Shown here piece after piece: positions 1 through 12,400 of a DNA stretch of 64,000 nt (positions within the stretch are counted from its first letter, which is position 1; each line of letters starts with the position of its first letter). A model generated the notes under the pieces. That model ran no database searches. It saw only the letters and a program-made list of their open reading frames with translations, and was not told the origin of the DNA. Source of the stretch: Acanthosepion lycidas (Eukaryota > Mollusca > Cephalopoda > Sepiida > Sepiidae); contig OZ010578.1 of the NCBI GenBank assembly GCA_963932145.1, positions 25,172,816 to 25,236,815 on the forward strand, read 5' to 3'. The position numbers and the translations under genes are program-made.

Positions 1-425
1 GTCGGAATTCCCGTAAGGTCGGCATTACTCAACAAAGCTAGCGACTGTCGAAAAAGTGGAGAAGAGAGAGAGAACTGGGAACGAATGGTGTGTGAGTTGA
101 GAGCCTGGTAGGTGAAGATTACAATAATGTATATTCGTAAGTGTGTATGTATGTATGTGTGTGTCTAGTAAACATTATTTATATTTGGTGGTTGTTCGAA
201 TGCTAAACAAAAATAAAAATGCCATATCTTTTTCTCCATATTCTTTGACGAAGTTTTAATAAAAGTGAAACGTGTTAGATTGGTAGTCGTTTCAATTTTG
301 TTCTTTATCCTACCAAACTCACACACACACACACACACATATATATAATATACACTATGGTATTTTAACAAGACTGTCTTTTACTTTTTATATTTTATTT
401 AAAGGGAATTAAAATCTCCTGAAAA
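1..425. other. AT-rich stretch, no gene seen
   Basis: No exon or element recognised. It holds short GTAT/GT-rich sequence near 135-165 and a (CA)n run at about 320-339 that runs into TA. The small open frame on the minus strand is built largely from the CA repeat and is not credible. Confidence 0.6.
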
Positions 426-513
426 ATAAAAGTAGATGTTCATTTGGTACCTTTATATTGTCAGATTAAAAAATCTGACAATATAACGGTACCAAATGAA
501 CATCTACTTTTAT
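426..513. repeat. Near-perfect 42-bp-arm palindrome
   Basis: Left arm 426-467 and right arm 472-513 are reverse complements with a single mismatch, separated by a 4-base A-rich loop. The RNA of either strand would fold into one long hairpin. No transposase or target duplication is visible. A fold-back insertion, a tiny MITE or a microRNA-like hairpin are all possible; nothing here decides between them. Confidence 0.9.
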
Positions 514-755
514 GAAGTTATGCCAACATAATTGTCGCAAAAACAGAATCCTTTAAAGTACCCGATCTCAGACTAGAGGAAAACTCATTTTAATTGTTAA
601 GATTTTTTAATTAAAAAAATGATATAATGGCACAAAAGAAGACAATCTTTTAACATATGACACTACAAAATCATCTTTTAGTAACAATAAAATACTCTAC
701 AAAACGAATATTTTTAATAAGCTTTTAAATTTTATATTGCGAAATCATGAAAGTA

Positions 756-1185
756 CAGAGTGGCCAGTAAAAAAGCGGAATTTCACTGTTTTATCGTTCA
801 GAGATAATTGAACTTGGATAACCTTGAATAAATTTCTTGAATATTCATGACATTGAATAATCATTACTTAACTCTGATTGGTGCTTTTATGATTGATTAA
901 TTACTGCCCGTTCTTGTGACTCGGTTAAAGGTTATTTGCAGACAACTTTCGTCTTTGGTCTTTCTCTTCTCGTATGGCTAAAAAAACTCACTGATTTTGA
1001 GCGTCAAGTTATCATACTTTTCAAAGAACATCAGACGTGAGGATTGACGAAATGAGCAGAAATTCTTCCAGAATTTTTCATTCACATCAGTTGTCAGCAG
1101 TTTTCAACGGTTGTCTCACGTCTTTCTGGATTTACCAATTTTTCTTACTTGACAAGCTGTATAAGGGGGGGTATATTTTTAGTAT
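756..1185 (+). mobile_element. 5' end of a Tc1-like DNA transposon, truncated
   Basis: The sequence starts CAGAGTGGCC directly after a TA dinucleotide, as Tc1/mariner elements do. From about 976 a decayed transposase start reads M-A-K-K-T-x-x followed by DFERQVIILFKEHQT-like sequence, the usual N-terminal helix-turn-helix opening of Tc1 transposases. Frames are disturbed and the catalytic part is absent. No matching right terminal repeat is visible nearby. Confidence 0.6.
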
Positions 1186-1734
1186 AAATTCTTGTACGAG
1201 TACCGAGGAAAGATAAATGGGAGTGAAGAACTATGGATGGTACCATTTAGGCTTATGTCTTCCCCTTCCTTGCTTTCATTGATGTTAATTTCTTAGTGAC
1301 AACCGCTTAACATCGAAGTTAACAAAAACTCGCTGGCAACATTTAAAACTCAGTCTTTTGGTATCGAATATTGCCAGATGATAGTGAGTTTTTAATTCCT
1401 AATCAGATTACGGTCGTGTCACGTTTAAACATTGGTTCTTATCTGATCAACGAAGTTAAGCAACGTCGAGACTACACTGTACCTAGATGAGCGACCGCTT
1501 GAGATAACAGGAACTGTTAGGGATAATGACTCGGAATTGTTAACAGGAGAGCCGAGTTCTAATTTTAGTTGGGTTTGCTATATTCACTTACGTGATGAAT
1601 AACCCTTGAGAATAGTATAGATCCACCTCTTCTCCCCCCAGCTATGTGTTACTTAGTAAAACTTGTATTACTGAAATCATTATTATCGTCAAAAAATAAA
1701 ATTGCGTACTAAATATTTAAACTTCGCCATTAAA
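1186..1734. other. Unassigned intergenic sequence
   Basis: No exon, RNA gene or element end recognised. Base composition is ordinary for the window. Confidence 0.5.
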
Positions 1735-2240
1735 TAATCCAATATTTTAATCATTTCACCTCAAACAAGGCAATAAAGCAACTAAGATGCAATGGGTTAT
1801 TGAATGTCAGAGAATATAAGAAAAATACTATTAAGGAGTGAGGACAATAAAAGAACAAGAATTAAGAAGACAGAAGATAATGATTGACATTGTATTTAAA
1901 TTTTTGAGGGTCAAAGTTGACTGGGAAGCAAGAAGCCGGAAGTGTGTGCCACAAGTAATAAAATAAATTACTAACATAGAACTTACGGTTACGTTTAGCC
2001 ATTTCAACTGTAAAATGATGAGACCTTGCCGCCAACCTAGTACTGCGCTTAAATTCATAAAATCTAGGTAATATAGAGGAAAGTTCATCAGAACAATTAC
2101 CATAAAAGTATTTGTAGAAAAGGTACAGGGAAACTACGGCGGTAGGAAAATGACTGAAGCCGAGATGCTAGATCCAGACCAATAAAACTGCAGATTCTTT
2201 GAATTTTATGAAGAATATAAGAATATATAGCGGGATGCCT
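1735..2240 (-). mobile_element. 3' end of a jockey-group LINE (copy 1)
   Basis: The minus strand encodes the end of a reverse-transcriptase ORF. It shares the phrase pattern of the copies at 3930-5930 and 59570-60040: a block ending in -CGTHFRLLASQ-, then -LNTMS- and a hydrophobic tail. The three share their 3' DNA, including a tract beginning near 'cacctcaa.caaggca'. Only the last 150 or so codons remain, with breaks. Clade assignment (jockey/CR1 group) is inferred from the larger copy. Confidence 0.6.
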
Positions 2241-2950
2241 CTAAACAACAGTAAAACAACTAATTAATGCCTAATTAAAGAATATTACACTAAAATGGAT
2301 GTGTTCAATGCGTCCCCTTCCAAGGTACTTGTCTTACTTTTCTGAGCCATTGGAAGTAAGGTCAATCATGCGTCTAAAACACCAATGAATTAACTTTTTA
2401 AAGTTTCTGTAAATGTTTCATTTCTTTTCATATGATTTGCTAATCTGGAAAAGTAGTCGATCCTATTTTTTATATCTTTGTTTTCACCGTTGCTGCATTT
2501 TGGCACAATATTTTGTTTGATAAAGTCTTCAGCTCTCCTCAAATGAACACCGTATCTGGATGTGCGCGTAATATAACGGATACTGGCGCAGAAAAAGGAA
2601 ATCAGCGTGCATTAAATTCCAACTTAGTCACCTGCATTCACTTTCACACTTATACCCTTAGCAAAGACACAAATACGCCACTTCTACACTCAGCTATGGG
2701 TTAAATAACAGTAGATTTAGCCCTTTAAACTTGGATAGCAATCAATCTAAGAGAAGGGAAACTCTAAATTAGAAACAGTGGAGATGGCAACAACAAACTG
2801 CGTCAATATCTTTCCAAAGAATGCATGGCAATTTACAGATAATGGAGAAAAGGAATTTCGGAAAAGTAATGAAGGGACGTGACATTTTTAATAAAAGAAT
2901 TCCTCGGTACTTTTTCTGCTTTACTTCTTTGTTACTAGAATACATCACTC
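2241..2950. other. Unassigned sequence
   Basis: Two open frames of 63 and 74 codons lie here on the plus strand. Neither has a splice context, signal or recognisable domain. The second ends in a LINE tail (next entry). Confidence 0.5.
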
Positions 2951-3050
2951 CTGTAGGATCCCTAACTGATTATTACGATGGATATATAATGAGGAAAGAA
3001 GGTTTGGAGAATTTAACACTCACAATGCATACTGTTAGTTCCTAATTGTA
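2951..3050 (+). mobile_element. LINE reverse-transcriptase tail remnant (MRKE family)
   Basis: Contains the phrase MRKEGLENLTLT, which recurs at 6280-6340, 28875-28920 and on the minus strand near 35710-35770. In LINE ORF2 proteins of this type, a short phrase of this kind lies near the C-terminus, before a -KDRxxWRxMI- block. Only about 30 codons survive. Confidence 0.55.
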
Positions 3051-3120
3051 CAATATGAGGAAGTTTGAATGGAATTGTTCACAGTGTGGACTGGGTATCA
3101 CTTGTTTCATATCAATCTAG

Positions 3121-3234
3121 TTCCAATAAAGACTCGGCAGCTCCTGCCTATATATGGCAGCAGTACTTCATTTTCGACCTGATCTGGTTCTTGCAAAAGT
3201 AAAAGACAGCAGGAGCTGTCAGATGCTTATTGGA
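3121..3234. repeat. Imperfect inverted repeat
   Basis: 3121-3148 (containing CGGCAGCTCCTGC) is the approximate reverse complement of 3208-3234 (containing GCAGGAGCTGTC). The loop contains a LINE-like phrase ('atatatggcagcag'). Probably two inverted LINE scraps. Confidence 0.6.
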
Positions 3235-3240
3235 GTGATA

Positions 3241-3929
3241 CAGAGAACGTTACCATTGTATAAGATGCATTATTTGTAAGAATATTAAATGTAAATTATA
3301 TTAATAAAAAAACACTTAGCAGACATATTCGATATTGTCTTTAGTAGCGTATAAGTTGCATTATTTATGTTACTGCTAACTTCTGCTATTTTATAAGAAA
3401 ACCTGACTAGAAAGCAAATACGATACTTACTGGTACATAAGACGTACGCTATGATATGAAAAACAAGCCATATTTAGCAATAGGATTTCTCATACATCCT
3501 TAGGAGATTAAGTGATAGATTCTTTTTCCTTTTAAGTCAATTTAATAACCAGGATTTTTCCGGAATCCTGTCTCCAACACACCTTTGAATTGACAAACAA
3601 AATTTTGTTAGTGGATTTTAGATAGCCGTAAAAGTAGGGTTCTTTGAAAAAACTAACCACCCAAAAGGTGTCTGGGTTGTTTGCCTTTCCGATTGGTGGA
3701 ACACAAGTAGACGGAAAGGGGTGGTGGGTCCTCCAGCCAGTATTCATATAATGAGTGGTCAGTGAAAGGACCTGAAGTGAGTGAAACGGCCAGGAGTGAG
3801 TGAAACTCTCAGGCAGTGAGTGAGTCTGTAGGGGTCTGTTTTTCATGGCCAAGAAACTAAGTGAGAAATCGTATTTTTTTGCTACTTCCGGATCAGTCAA
3901 GTGTCTTTTTTCTTTTCTTTTTTTTTTTA
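3241..3929. other. Unassigned sequence with an open minus-strand frame
   Basis: A 122-codon minus-strand frame at 3532-3900 has no domain I recognise, no signal peptide and no flanking splice logic. Degenerate AGTGAGTGAAAC-type direct repeats occur at 3775-3825. I treat it as non-coding. Confidence 0.5.
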
Positions 3930-5930
3930 AATCAGTATCACCTCAAGCAAGGCAGTACAGCCACTAGCACGCAAGAGGTTACAGGGTGTGGAGGAATGTG
4001 AAATATTAGTAATGAGGAGAAAGAAAAGAGCAACCAGGAGGACATTACATTTAAATTTTTGCAGATTAAAGTTGGCTTGAAAGCAATGAGTCAGAAGGGA
4101 GTTCCACAAGCGAGAATTGCGAGAAAAGAAACTATTAGCATAGAATTTACGGATAACTGTAAATTGATGAGCTTAAATTCGTGCAGTTTAAGTACCATAG
4201 CGAAGAGCTCATCCGAATAATTACCATGAAAGTATTTATAAAAAAGGCACAGAGGGGCAACCTTACGGTGGTGGGCAAGTGACTGAATTGGAGCCGCCAG
4301 ACCAGGACCAATAGTATTGCTGGTTCTTCTTTGGATCTTATCAACGAGCTCAAGGTCAATAGCAGGGGTATTGGACCATATATGGCAGCAACATTCTAAA
4401 TATGGACGAATGGCAGACTTATAGATATGCAAGATAGATTCAGGAGAGAAAAATTTTCTTGTCCGACACACTGAACCGACTTTCTTAGCAACTGATTTAG
4501 CAATGGATTCAATGTAATCTTTCCACCTCATGCATGCTGAAAACGTTAGCCCGAGAAGGCGTAGTGAGTCACTTTCTTGGAGAATAGCATTAGCCATGCT
4601 GATAGAAGGCATAGAGGGGTCTCTCAGATGATTAACGGAGAGAAGTTTAGATTTGGAGTCGTTAAAACTTACAAAGCCATATTTTACCCGCGTTAACAAC
4701 GGTCGTTTTGTACGTCAGCTTCCATTTGGATCTTGTCTGACTGATCAACCTTACTATCTAGGCAGGAGTAAATGGTTATGTCGTAAACTTAGTGTTGTGG
4801 AGTGATTACGCAGTGGAGGCTTGTATTTGTACTAAATCGGTCCTAAAATAGGTTCGACGTACAAACCGTTAGGAACTTGATATAATAGGTATGACGCAGA
4901 ATAATCTAGTTGTGGTCGCTGATACTTTCGTATTCGACTAACTGTCGTCCGACATCAACTGACTGACGGACCGACCCCCTCGTTACTCTTACTACTCCTA
5001 CTTATTATATGTGGGAGAGTCTATTAACTATAGAATAGGTGTGTTCCACTATAACACTTAGACGCCAAGTTGAGAGCTGATGTCATCGGGAAGGACGTTA
5101 ATGAAAATTAAAAACCAAAGTAGGACCAAAGATAGAGCCCCGGGGCACACCCGTGTTAGTACGAAAGGATATTGACGAGAGGATGTTCAGGACAATTTTC
5201 ATTTCATGATTTGTTTGGAACGACTGGAATAGCTCTAAAACATGTCCAAAGAGACCGTAACTTTTCAGCTTGTGGAGAAGACATGAATGCCAGACCCTGT
5301 TAAAGGCTTTCGAGATGTCCAATGCTACAGCCCGGGCATCACCGTTTTTATCTAGTGCATGATAGACTCTTCCCGCGATTATCGTTAGTACATCAACACT
5401 TGATCTGGAGAAATGAAAGCCGTATTGCTTGTCTGAGAAAATGCCCTGTGATGAGAGATGATGAACCAATCCAGCATTGATTAGAGTATTTAGGAGTTTC
5501 CCAAAAAGAGGTAGAAAGCTAATAGGTGGATAGTTGGAAGGGACAGGCAGTTCAACAGAGTTCTTAAAAACTGCATCAACAAACGATGACTTCCAGCAAG
5601 CAGGTTGCAGCGAAACATTTATTATACAGTTTAGAGAGAACAGGAGCCAGTTCGGGAGCACACTTCTTAATGGCTATTACAGGGATGCCATCGAGTCAAT
5701 ATGCTTTGTGTGAGTCAACGTTAGAGATGACAGCATAAACCATAGAAGGGTTAATAAAGGGGTTCAACAGCGAATCAGTTCCAGCATTTATTGTTATTCT
5801 TTGTTGACGTCGATCTTGGGCCTGTGGAACATAACGACCTTGGATGTCATCACGGCTTGTGCAGAGACGTGAGAAACGCATCATCGCACATATTATCTTA
5901 ACCTCTGTCGGGAATACCAACGACTTCATT
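3930..5930 (-). mobile_element. Jockey-group LINE, 3' two kilobases (copy 2)
   Basis: Reading the minus strand from 5930 to 3930 gives a decayed non-LTR reverse transcriptase. The palm opens with DKQYGFHFSRSS and AVALDISKAFNRVWH (motif A, Asp kept), followed by TNTGVPRGSIFGPT (motif B). The YADD region at about 5090-4700 is badly scrambled. Then follow LGLTFSACMRWKDYI and SAIRPYLECCCHIW, the conserved C-terminal block of this LINE group. At least three frames are used, so it is a pseudogene. The phrasing fits the jockey/CR1 group rather than L1 or RTE. Confidence 0.8.
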
Positions 5931-6224
5931 TATTGCCTTAAGAGGAATTACATCATAAACATTATATGAATCCTATTCAGCAAGCCTTTGCTATAATCAT
6001 TAAATATGGCACACCTCTTGTTGTAGCCTCTTTGCCACAGACACAACATCGCAAGCCTGTTGCTACTCTATCGCTATTTACGTTGTAGACGTTTAGATGA
6101 GCGTTATTCTTTAGTTTTACTACTTCAGACTTTTAAAGCGAGGATAGTCCATTTTACTTCCACGGAGTTGAATCAACCTTATTTCCCTCGTATTAGAAAT
6201 ACTAAAAAGAAAGTTTTAGTGAAA

Positions 6225-6510
6225 AATGGAAACAAAAGGGAGACTTATACATGAAATCAGAAAGAAAGAGTTGAAATTTCTAGAGCACATAATGAGGAAA
6301 GAAAGCTTGGAAAATCTGATACTCACAGGACATGTTGAAAACAAGAGGGACAGGAAAGCAGTGCATAACCTACCTAACGAGCTTGTGTAAATGGATGACG
6401 CAACAGGGCTTAGGAGAGATAGCAAAAAAGACAAAATGTATTAAGAGCTACAAAGGACAGGAAGTTGTGGAGAGCCATGATTGCCAACGTCCTGAAGTGA
6501 AGAAGAATAA
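6225..6510 (+). mobile_element. LINE ORF2 C-terminal remnant (MRKE family)
   Basis: Frame pieces read KKELKFLEHIMRKESLENLI, then NKRDRKAVHNLPNELV and a degraded -ELQRTGSCGEPW- block. This is the end of an endonuclease/reverse-transcriptase LINE protein, and the same tail occurs several more times in the window. Stops and shifts are frequent. Confidence 0.65.
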
Positions 6511-7580
6511 AGGCTTAAAATAACTCTGAATTTTACGATAGTTTAGCATCAGATTAGATATGACCAACTTTTTTAACTAGTGAGTCATCATAGCTCATAG
6601 ATAAGGCGGGTTGTTAATTTAATTTAAGTTAATTTTTTTTTTAAGATATCGCAATCATTTTCAATACGGAAGTCCGTACACATAATAACTGATTTAGAAA
6701 TTAGTAAAAGTTGATTTTTTTTTCTTTGGGGAAAATATATTTTCCATTATTAAATAATTGAAATCATAATATGCCTGATGACAGTGCAATTACCACTCAC
6801 TTTTGCTTGTCATAAGTTTCAAATTTATTCATTTGAGTATATAAAAAAAAATATATTTTTATATATTTCTTCTACATAGAAAATCAAAATAGAAATGTTT
6901 CCTAAAGCAAACGATGTTTATTGTTTTACACATACGATCTTCCATAGTGAAAATCGCCAATGGGTTAAAATGCAGAAAACGGTACATGCAAATTTCAAGC
7001 ATTGTTATGTGTGAGAACTTGTTAGTGACCAAATGAGAACCAAACAAAAAAATTAAATTTTAAGAAACGTCATCTTTCTCGAGCCGCAATTTGTCCAAGT
7101 CTACTTTTGATTTTAAAATCGTGTTGAAGCTTTTTTTTAAAGTATCAGAGTTATCTCCCTTACACATTCCGTGTTTGATTTTAATTCTTTTCCTTTTGGA
7201 CATAATTAAAAAATAATTCAAAATAGGTTATATTTTGGGGTTTAATATAATTTAAAGTTTAATTTAGTTTTCAATGTTATAACATATTTTATTATAGAAA
7301 TATTATTAGATTAAAAATGAAAGTTTAAAATTAGGTTTATTTTTATTTCACGTTTGTGTTGACAGATTTTCTTTTTAAAATTTACTTCCTAAAAAGAATT
7401 ACGTAGTGAGAAGACAAATGCAGGTACAACCTGCATGTAGCTTCATTCGACCGAGAATGGACTTAAAGAAAGAATATGTATAAAGGGCGATAATCCATAC
7501 CACAACTTACATATTTTATTATATTCTGATATTTATCAGTTTCCTTTATCATTTTTGATAATTTTTGTTTTGTTTTACTT
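6511..7580. other. AT-rich spacer, nothing recognised
   Basis: No exon-like open frame, RNA gene or element terminus seen. Poly-T and poly-A runs are common. Confidence 0.5.
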
Positions 7581-7584
7581 CAAG

Positions 7585-7695
7585 GAACAATTGAAGATTG
7601 AAGGCAAGAGGGACAGAGGAAAAGAACGGCTAAACTAGCAAATGAGCTTGAGTAAATGAATGGCGGAATAAGATTTAGGAAAGATTGTAGCAGTA
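7585..7695 (+). mobile_element. Short LINE tail remnant
   Basis: 'ggcaagagggacagagga' followed by 'aaatgagcttgagtaaatg' parallels 6335-6395 in the larger MRKE-family copy, so this is another fragment of the same LINE 3' end. Confidence 0.5.
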
Positions 7696-8790
7696 TTGAC
7701 GGCTTAAATCAACCTGGACATTTTTTAGTTAACAAATGTGTCAGCAAACGAAAAGCAAACAAAAGAAACAACACTAAAAAATATTTTTATAACAAGAAAA
7801 AACAATATCTATATTTATGTATGTAATGATATACAAGCATAATTAATAGGAGTTACTTCCCTTTGACTGGAATAAAAATTTTTACTAAGGAAATATTTTT
7901 ATCTGAGCTCATAGAAAGTTTAATGAACTTGCCGCTCAAACTGTTGATCGTAAGAGAGTTGAAAGAATTCTATAAAGCTAAGAATATGTTAATAATTTTT
8001 GAGCTCCAGAAGAGTTGAAGGAGTGAATGTTCCGTAATGTTTAATTAGTTTCTGTTGCTTGTAGTTGAATATTCGTAATCGCAATATGTTGATGCTTAAT
8101 GTTCTGTAATGTTCGTAAATGTTTGTAATTAAGTTTCTGTGCGAACGCGTATGTGTGCGTGTGTGAATATGTTCTCATAGTGCGTGCCCCAAAGAGGTCG
8201 GAACGCCGTTTCTTAGACAGCTACATTTTAGTAAGCAAGAGAAATCAAAAAGAGAGGAAGAACGAACTCGTGTCTGATATTATTAATCAACGTAAGCATG
8301 TGATTAACTCCGGGAAGGCATAGACTGATTTTGGCAGAATTATTTATTTGTCAGGTCGGGAACTAGGTACATGTTATTCGGACGTAGTTGAGAACATGAT
8401 TTATTAGCTAACCAACGAGAAGTGAGATAAATAGGCTTTGTGATCCACTTTTTGTACAGATTTTTGTAGTCGAAAACTAACACGTGGCAGCAGAATGCTA
8501 TAATAACAAAAAGACAAAAATTACTCAGCGCTTCAAAGAAGAGGAAATTGTGGAGAGCCATGTTTAATATGTAAACGTAAATTGTTTGCCTTAAATTTTG
8601 AAATGTGTTGAATAGAATGACATAAACAAGTGGCAGAAATAAATGAGCAATAGAAGCAGCTGTGGTCAAGACGGAAATAAAAAAGACAAAGGACTTCTTA
8701 ACCCTAATCAAGAAAACAAGGGACTTAACTTTAGTCAAATTAACGTTTTCCTTTTTTGGACAGAAGGCAATATATATATATATATATATA
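7696..8790. other. Unassigned sequence; (TA)n at 8770-8795
   Basis: A 165-codon minus-strand frame (8340-8837) starts inside the Penelope terminal repeat and runs through the TA tract. It has no recognisable domain and I do not call it a gene. GTGTGCG-type repeats lie near 8150. Confidence 0.5.
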
Positions 8791-8795
8791 TATAT

Positions 8796-8960
8796 CCACA
8801 ATAACACCAATACACGCAATCTACATAAAACCAACATTTAAAAAAAAATTAATCAGTTTGTCTGACGATCGCTAAAGCGTGAAACCCAGGGTCACAAGCT
8901 CACATCTATCCAACCATATATGTTAGCTCTATCTCTGATATTGAGCGCTTTCTAATAAGT
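8796..8960 (+). repeat. Penelope left terminal repeat
   Basis: Starts CCACAATAACACCAATACAC and ends GCTTTCTAATAAGT. Aligned with 12754-12918 it differs at a handful of sites and has the same length. The sequence just beyond it (8961-9035) is found in reverse complement at 18229-18310, showing that the family 5' region continues here. Confidence 0.88.
8855..8900 (+). ncRNA. Hammerhead ribozyme, type I, short stem III
   Basis: Core CTGACGA at 8862-8868, GAAA at 8881-8884 and cleavage triplet GTC at 8891-8893. Stem I: 8855-8861 (AGTTTGT) pairs with 8894-8900 (ACAAGCT) over seven pairs, including one G-U. Stem II: CGC/GCG (8870-8872 with 8877-8879) with a TAAA loop; the pair next to the core is U-U, which is unusual. 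Stem III: the A-U pair plus CC/GG with a CAG loop. Minimal hammerheads with such a short stem III are typical of Penelope-like elements, where they process the element RNA. Predicted cleavage is after 8893. Confidence 0.85.
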
Positions 8961-9064
8961 ACCGCGCCTATAATATATAAATAATTATACATATATATAT
9001 ATATTTATTTATATTTATATACACACACTTTTCACATATATTTCGTCCCCCCCCCACACACGGG

Positions 9065-11204
9065 TTGAGCACTCGCGCTATTCTTTTAATGAATATGGAT
9101 AAATTTGACCTACGATACACACTGAAAAACATTCCCATACCTACCCAAGCTTCATACAAACTCCAACTAACAGAGAGAATCGAAAGTCTAATAAGACGAA
9201 TGAGATGGAAGGCATATTTCTCCCTCAACGACCCAAAAAACCAAACAACTGAAAAATCCGAGAATTCAACTGTAATACAAAAAATGCCAACCAATATGCA
9301 AGAAAATGCTAAACTTCGAAGAGGACATGATAAACATAGTTAGAACCTTAAAATCCAAAAGAAACTTGGACACTTTCCAGAAAAAACTCATAGACGACAG
9401 GAAAAAAATAACCAACTCCAACAAGGTATTCATTTTGGCTGACAAAACCACAAACATATATACTATAGATCCTACGGCCTACAATCAACTCTTAACCAAC
9501 AAAATTACACAACTATACACAAAGACAAACACGAACACAATAAACATTATTAACCAAGAAGCCAAAAATATAGCCACCAAATTGAATATAGATGGAAGAG
9601 TAAACAAACTAGCTGAACAACATGCTTTCATCACGGCAAAGGACCACAAAACCAGCTTCGTAGAAAAACCCACATTCAGACTAATTAACCCGGCGAAGAG
9701 CGAGATAGGAAAAATTAGTAAAAAGATACTAGAAAATATCAACATCAGCCTAAGAGAAAAATTAGGTCTCAACCAGTGGAAGAACACCAAAGCCGTCATA
9801 GAGTGGTTTAAAACGATAGATAACAAGGACAAATCCACCTTCATTCAATTTGACATTATGGATTTTTATCCTTCCATTACAGAAAGCATATTAAATGAAG
9901 CTATACAACTGGCACAACTAAATGTAAAACTCACGGACGGAGATATAAAAATAATCAAGCATTGCCGCAAATCCCTGCTGTTCCACAACAATGAACCATG
10001 GGTAAAGAAACAAAACTACAACCTATTTGACGTAACAATGGGTAGCTACGATGGAGCTGTATGCGAATTAGTAGGCATACTCATCCTATCATACCTGGCC
10101 AGAATTCTGGAGAGAAAGGACACAGGATTATACAGAGATGACGGTCTTATCTTAATAAGGATATCCAATGGCCCCAAAGTAGACAAATTCAGGAAGAAGA
10201 TAGTGAACGCCCTAAAAGATATTGGATTCAAAATAGAGATAAATACAAGCACAACAATAGTAAACTTCCTTGACGTCACTCTTAACCTAATCAACAACAC
10301 ATATGAACCATACAAAAAAGAAAATGACACCCCAACTTACGTACACACATCCTCCAACCATCCACCTTCTATCATCAAACAAATACCAAATTCAATCAGC
10401 CGCAGATTATCTGAGAACTCATCTAACATACACATTTTCAATAGCAAAAAAGCACCATACAACGAAGCACTAAAAGCAAGTGGTTACACACAACAACTAC
10501 AATATATACCTCCACAGCCAAAACGCAAGAACAGAAAGAGAAACATCATCTGGTTTAATCCACCATATAACAAAACCGTTAAAACGAACATAGGCAAAAT
10601 ATTCCTAAACTTAATAGAAAAACACTTCACTGAAGCAAACAAATTATCAAACATATTTAACAAAAATAACGTAAAGATCAGTTACAGCTGTACAAAAAAC
10701 ATAACAGAAATAATCAAAAGCCACAACAAAAAAATGACAACCTACAAAAATGAAACCAAGGATTCAATATGCAACTGCAGAAACAGAACAACATGTCCAC
10801 TCCAGGGAAATTGCCAACTTACAAACACAATATACAAGGCCAAGGTAAGTGCAAACAACAACATAATGCACTACATCGGTGCCACCGAAGGTCCATTCAA
10901 GATGAGGAATAACAATCACAACCTTTCATTCACCAACAGGAAATATTCGAACAGCACGACACTTTCTACATACATATGGCAGCAAAAAGACAAAAATATT
11001 ACACCAACAATAAGTTGGGAAATATTGAAAAAAGCCCCTGCCTACAGCAACATTACAAAAAAATGCCTACTTTGCCTACACGAAAAAGTAGCAATAATAT
11101 CACACAAACCGCAAACGAACCTACTAAACAAAAAATCAGAGATAATCTCCAAATGTAGGCATGAGAGCAAGTACCTATTATCCAAATTCACACCAAACGG
11201 ATAA
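9065..11204 (+). CDS. Penelope-like reverse transcriptase with GIY-YIG endonuclease
   Basis: The main frame 9306-11204 (632 codons) is preceded by an N-terminal piece in another frame from 9065 (phrase LKNIPIPTQASYK, then IRRMRWKAYF). Reverse-transcriptase motifs in the main frame: KDHK at 113-116, RLINPAKSEIG near 125-135, motif A QFDIMDFYPS at 181-190, GSYDGAVCELVG near 246-257, and catalytic YRDDG at 276-280. The element-typical SNHPPSIIKQIP follows at 350-361. The C-terminus has a Cys-rich linker (C489, C491, C497, C503) and then a GIY-YIG nuclease fold: TIY at 508-510, YIG at 523-525, R534 and an NNH. It copies the element RNA and nicks target DNA. Nearly whole. Confidence 0.9.
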
Positions 11205-12400
11205 AATAGACAAATCACCAACAATCACAATTTAATTTCAAGATACCATCAAAATAATTGCATCTATCATTATTATCATTGCACCACCATTAGTAATCAC
11301 TTTTACCACTTTACAATAACTATTATCTAATAATATTATCATTACCACCAACACCCAGCACCATCACTTACACATCACACCTACTATTATAAATCCTCTA
11401 CAATCTTTAACGCATATTAACCGTCCCCAGCATATTTAACACCTTAAAACAATAAGATCAGATATAATTTCCATATATAACCATGAGAATAAACACCCAT
11501 TACCATGATTCATAATAAATAAAAATAAACAAATAAATATAAAATAAAATAAAACACCAACAACCACCCTTTAGTTCAAGCTAGCGCCACAATAATTACA
11601 TTTATAGGTTTTATTATTCTCCCACCAACATTACTAATCACTACTAACAATTTACAATAAATATTAACCACTTATATTATTATTGCCACCATCCTCCTTA
11701 CATATTACTATCACACCATATCTAACATTACCATATAATCCTGCCATAATTATTAACGTACACTACCCCCTCTCCCAGCATATTTAATACCATCATAAAA
11801 ATAACCAATAAGGATTACAAACTGAAATTTCTACCAGCCACATATACACAGTCACAAATAAACAAGGAAATAGCGAGCTTTAATATGATAAACAATAATA
11901 TTTTTGTAAATTAAAAATTAAAATATTATAGCAATCTTCAATTACCATAATTTTACACAGAATACCTATTATCAGGATTTATACCAAAATAAATTGATAC
12001 ATATAACAAAATAAAATAAAATAAAATAAAACACCAACAACCACTCTTTAGCTACCACCACTATAACTACATTCATGGCTTCATCATTCTCCTACCACCG
12101 TTACTAATCATTTCTACCAATTTACAATTTCTACCAATTTACAATAACTATTAGCTAATTATATTATCATTGCCTCCAATCCCTTGCAACATTACTATCA
12201 CATCATATCATATAGACCCGTTATTAAATCAAACTACCCTCTCACCCAGCATATTAAATATTAAACATCACCATATAAATAACCAATAAGGATTACAAAT
12301 TTCTACCTGTTACATATACACAGTCAAAAACAAACAAATAACCAGCTTTAAATATAACAAATAAACCGCCGTTTTTTTTCAAAATTTAAAAATAAATATA
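11205..12400 (+). repeat. Three diverged repeats in the Penelope 3' region
   Basis: Blocks beginning at about 11217, 11553 and 12030 share the order CACCAACAA.CAC, then 'tttacaata..tatta.c' and 'cagcatattaa/tac'. The latter two begin almost identically (AACACCAACAACCAC followed by TCTTTAG or CCTTTAG). Spacing is roughly 340 and 480 bp. This is non-coding and AT-rich. Confidence 0.65.

Noticed and set aside
3532-3900. 122-codon minus-strand gene
   Set aside because: No signal, domain, splice context or repeat support; a frame of this length is expected by chance in this window.
8340-8837. 165-codon minus-strand gene
   Set aside because: It starts inside the antisense of the Penelope terminal repeat and includes the TA tract.
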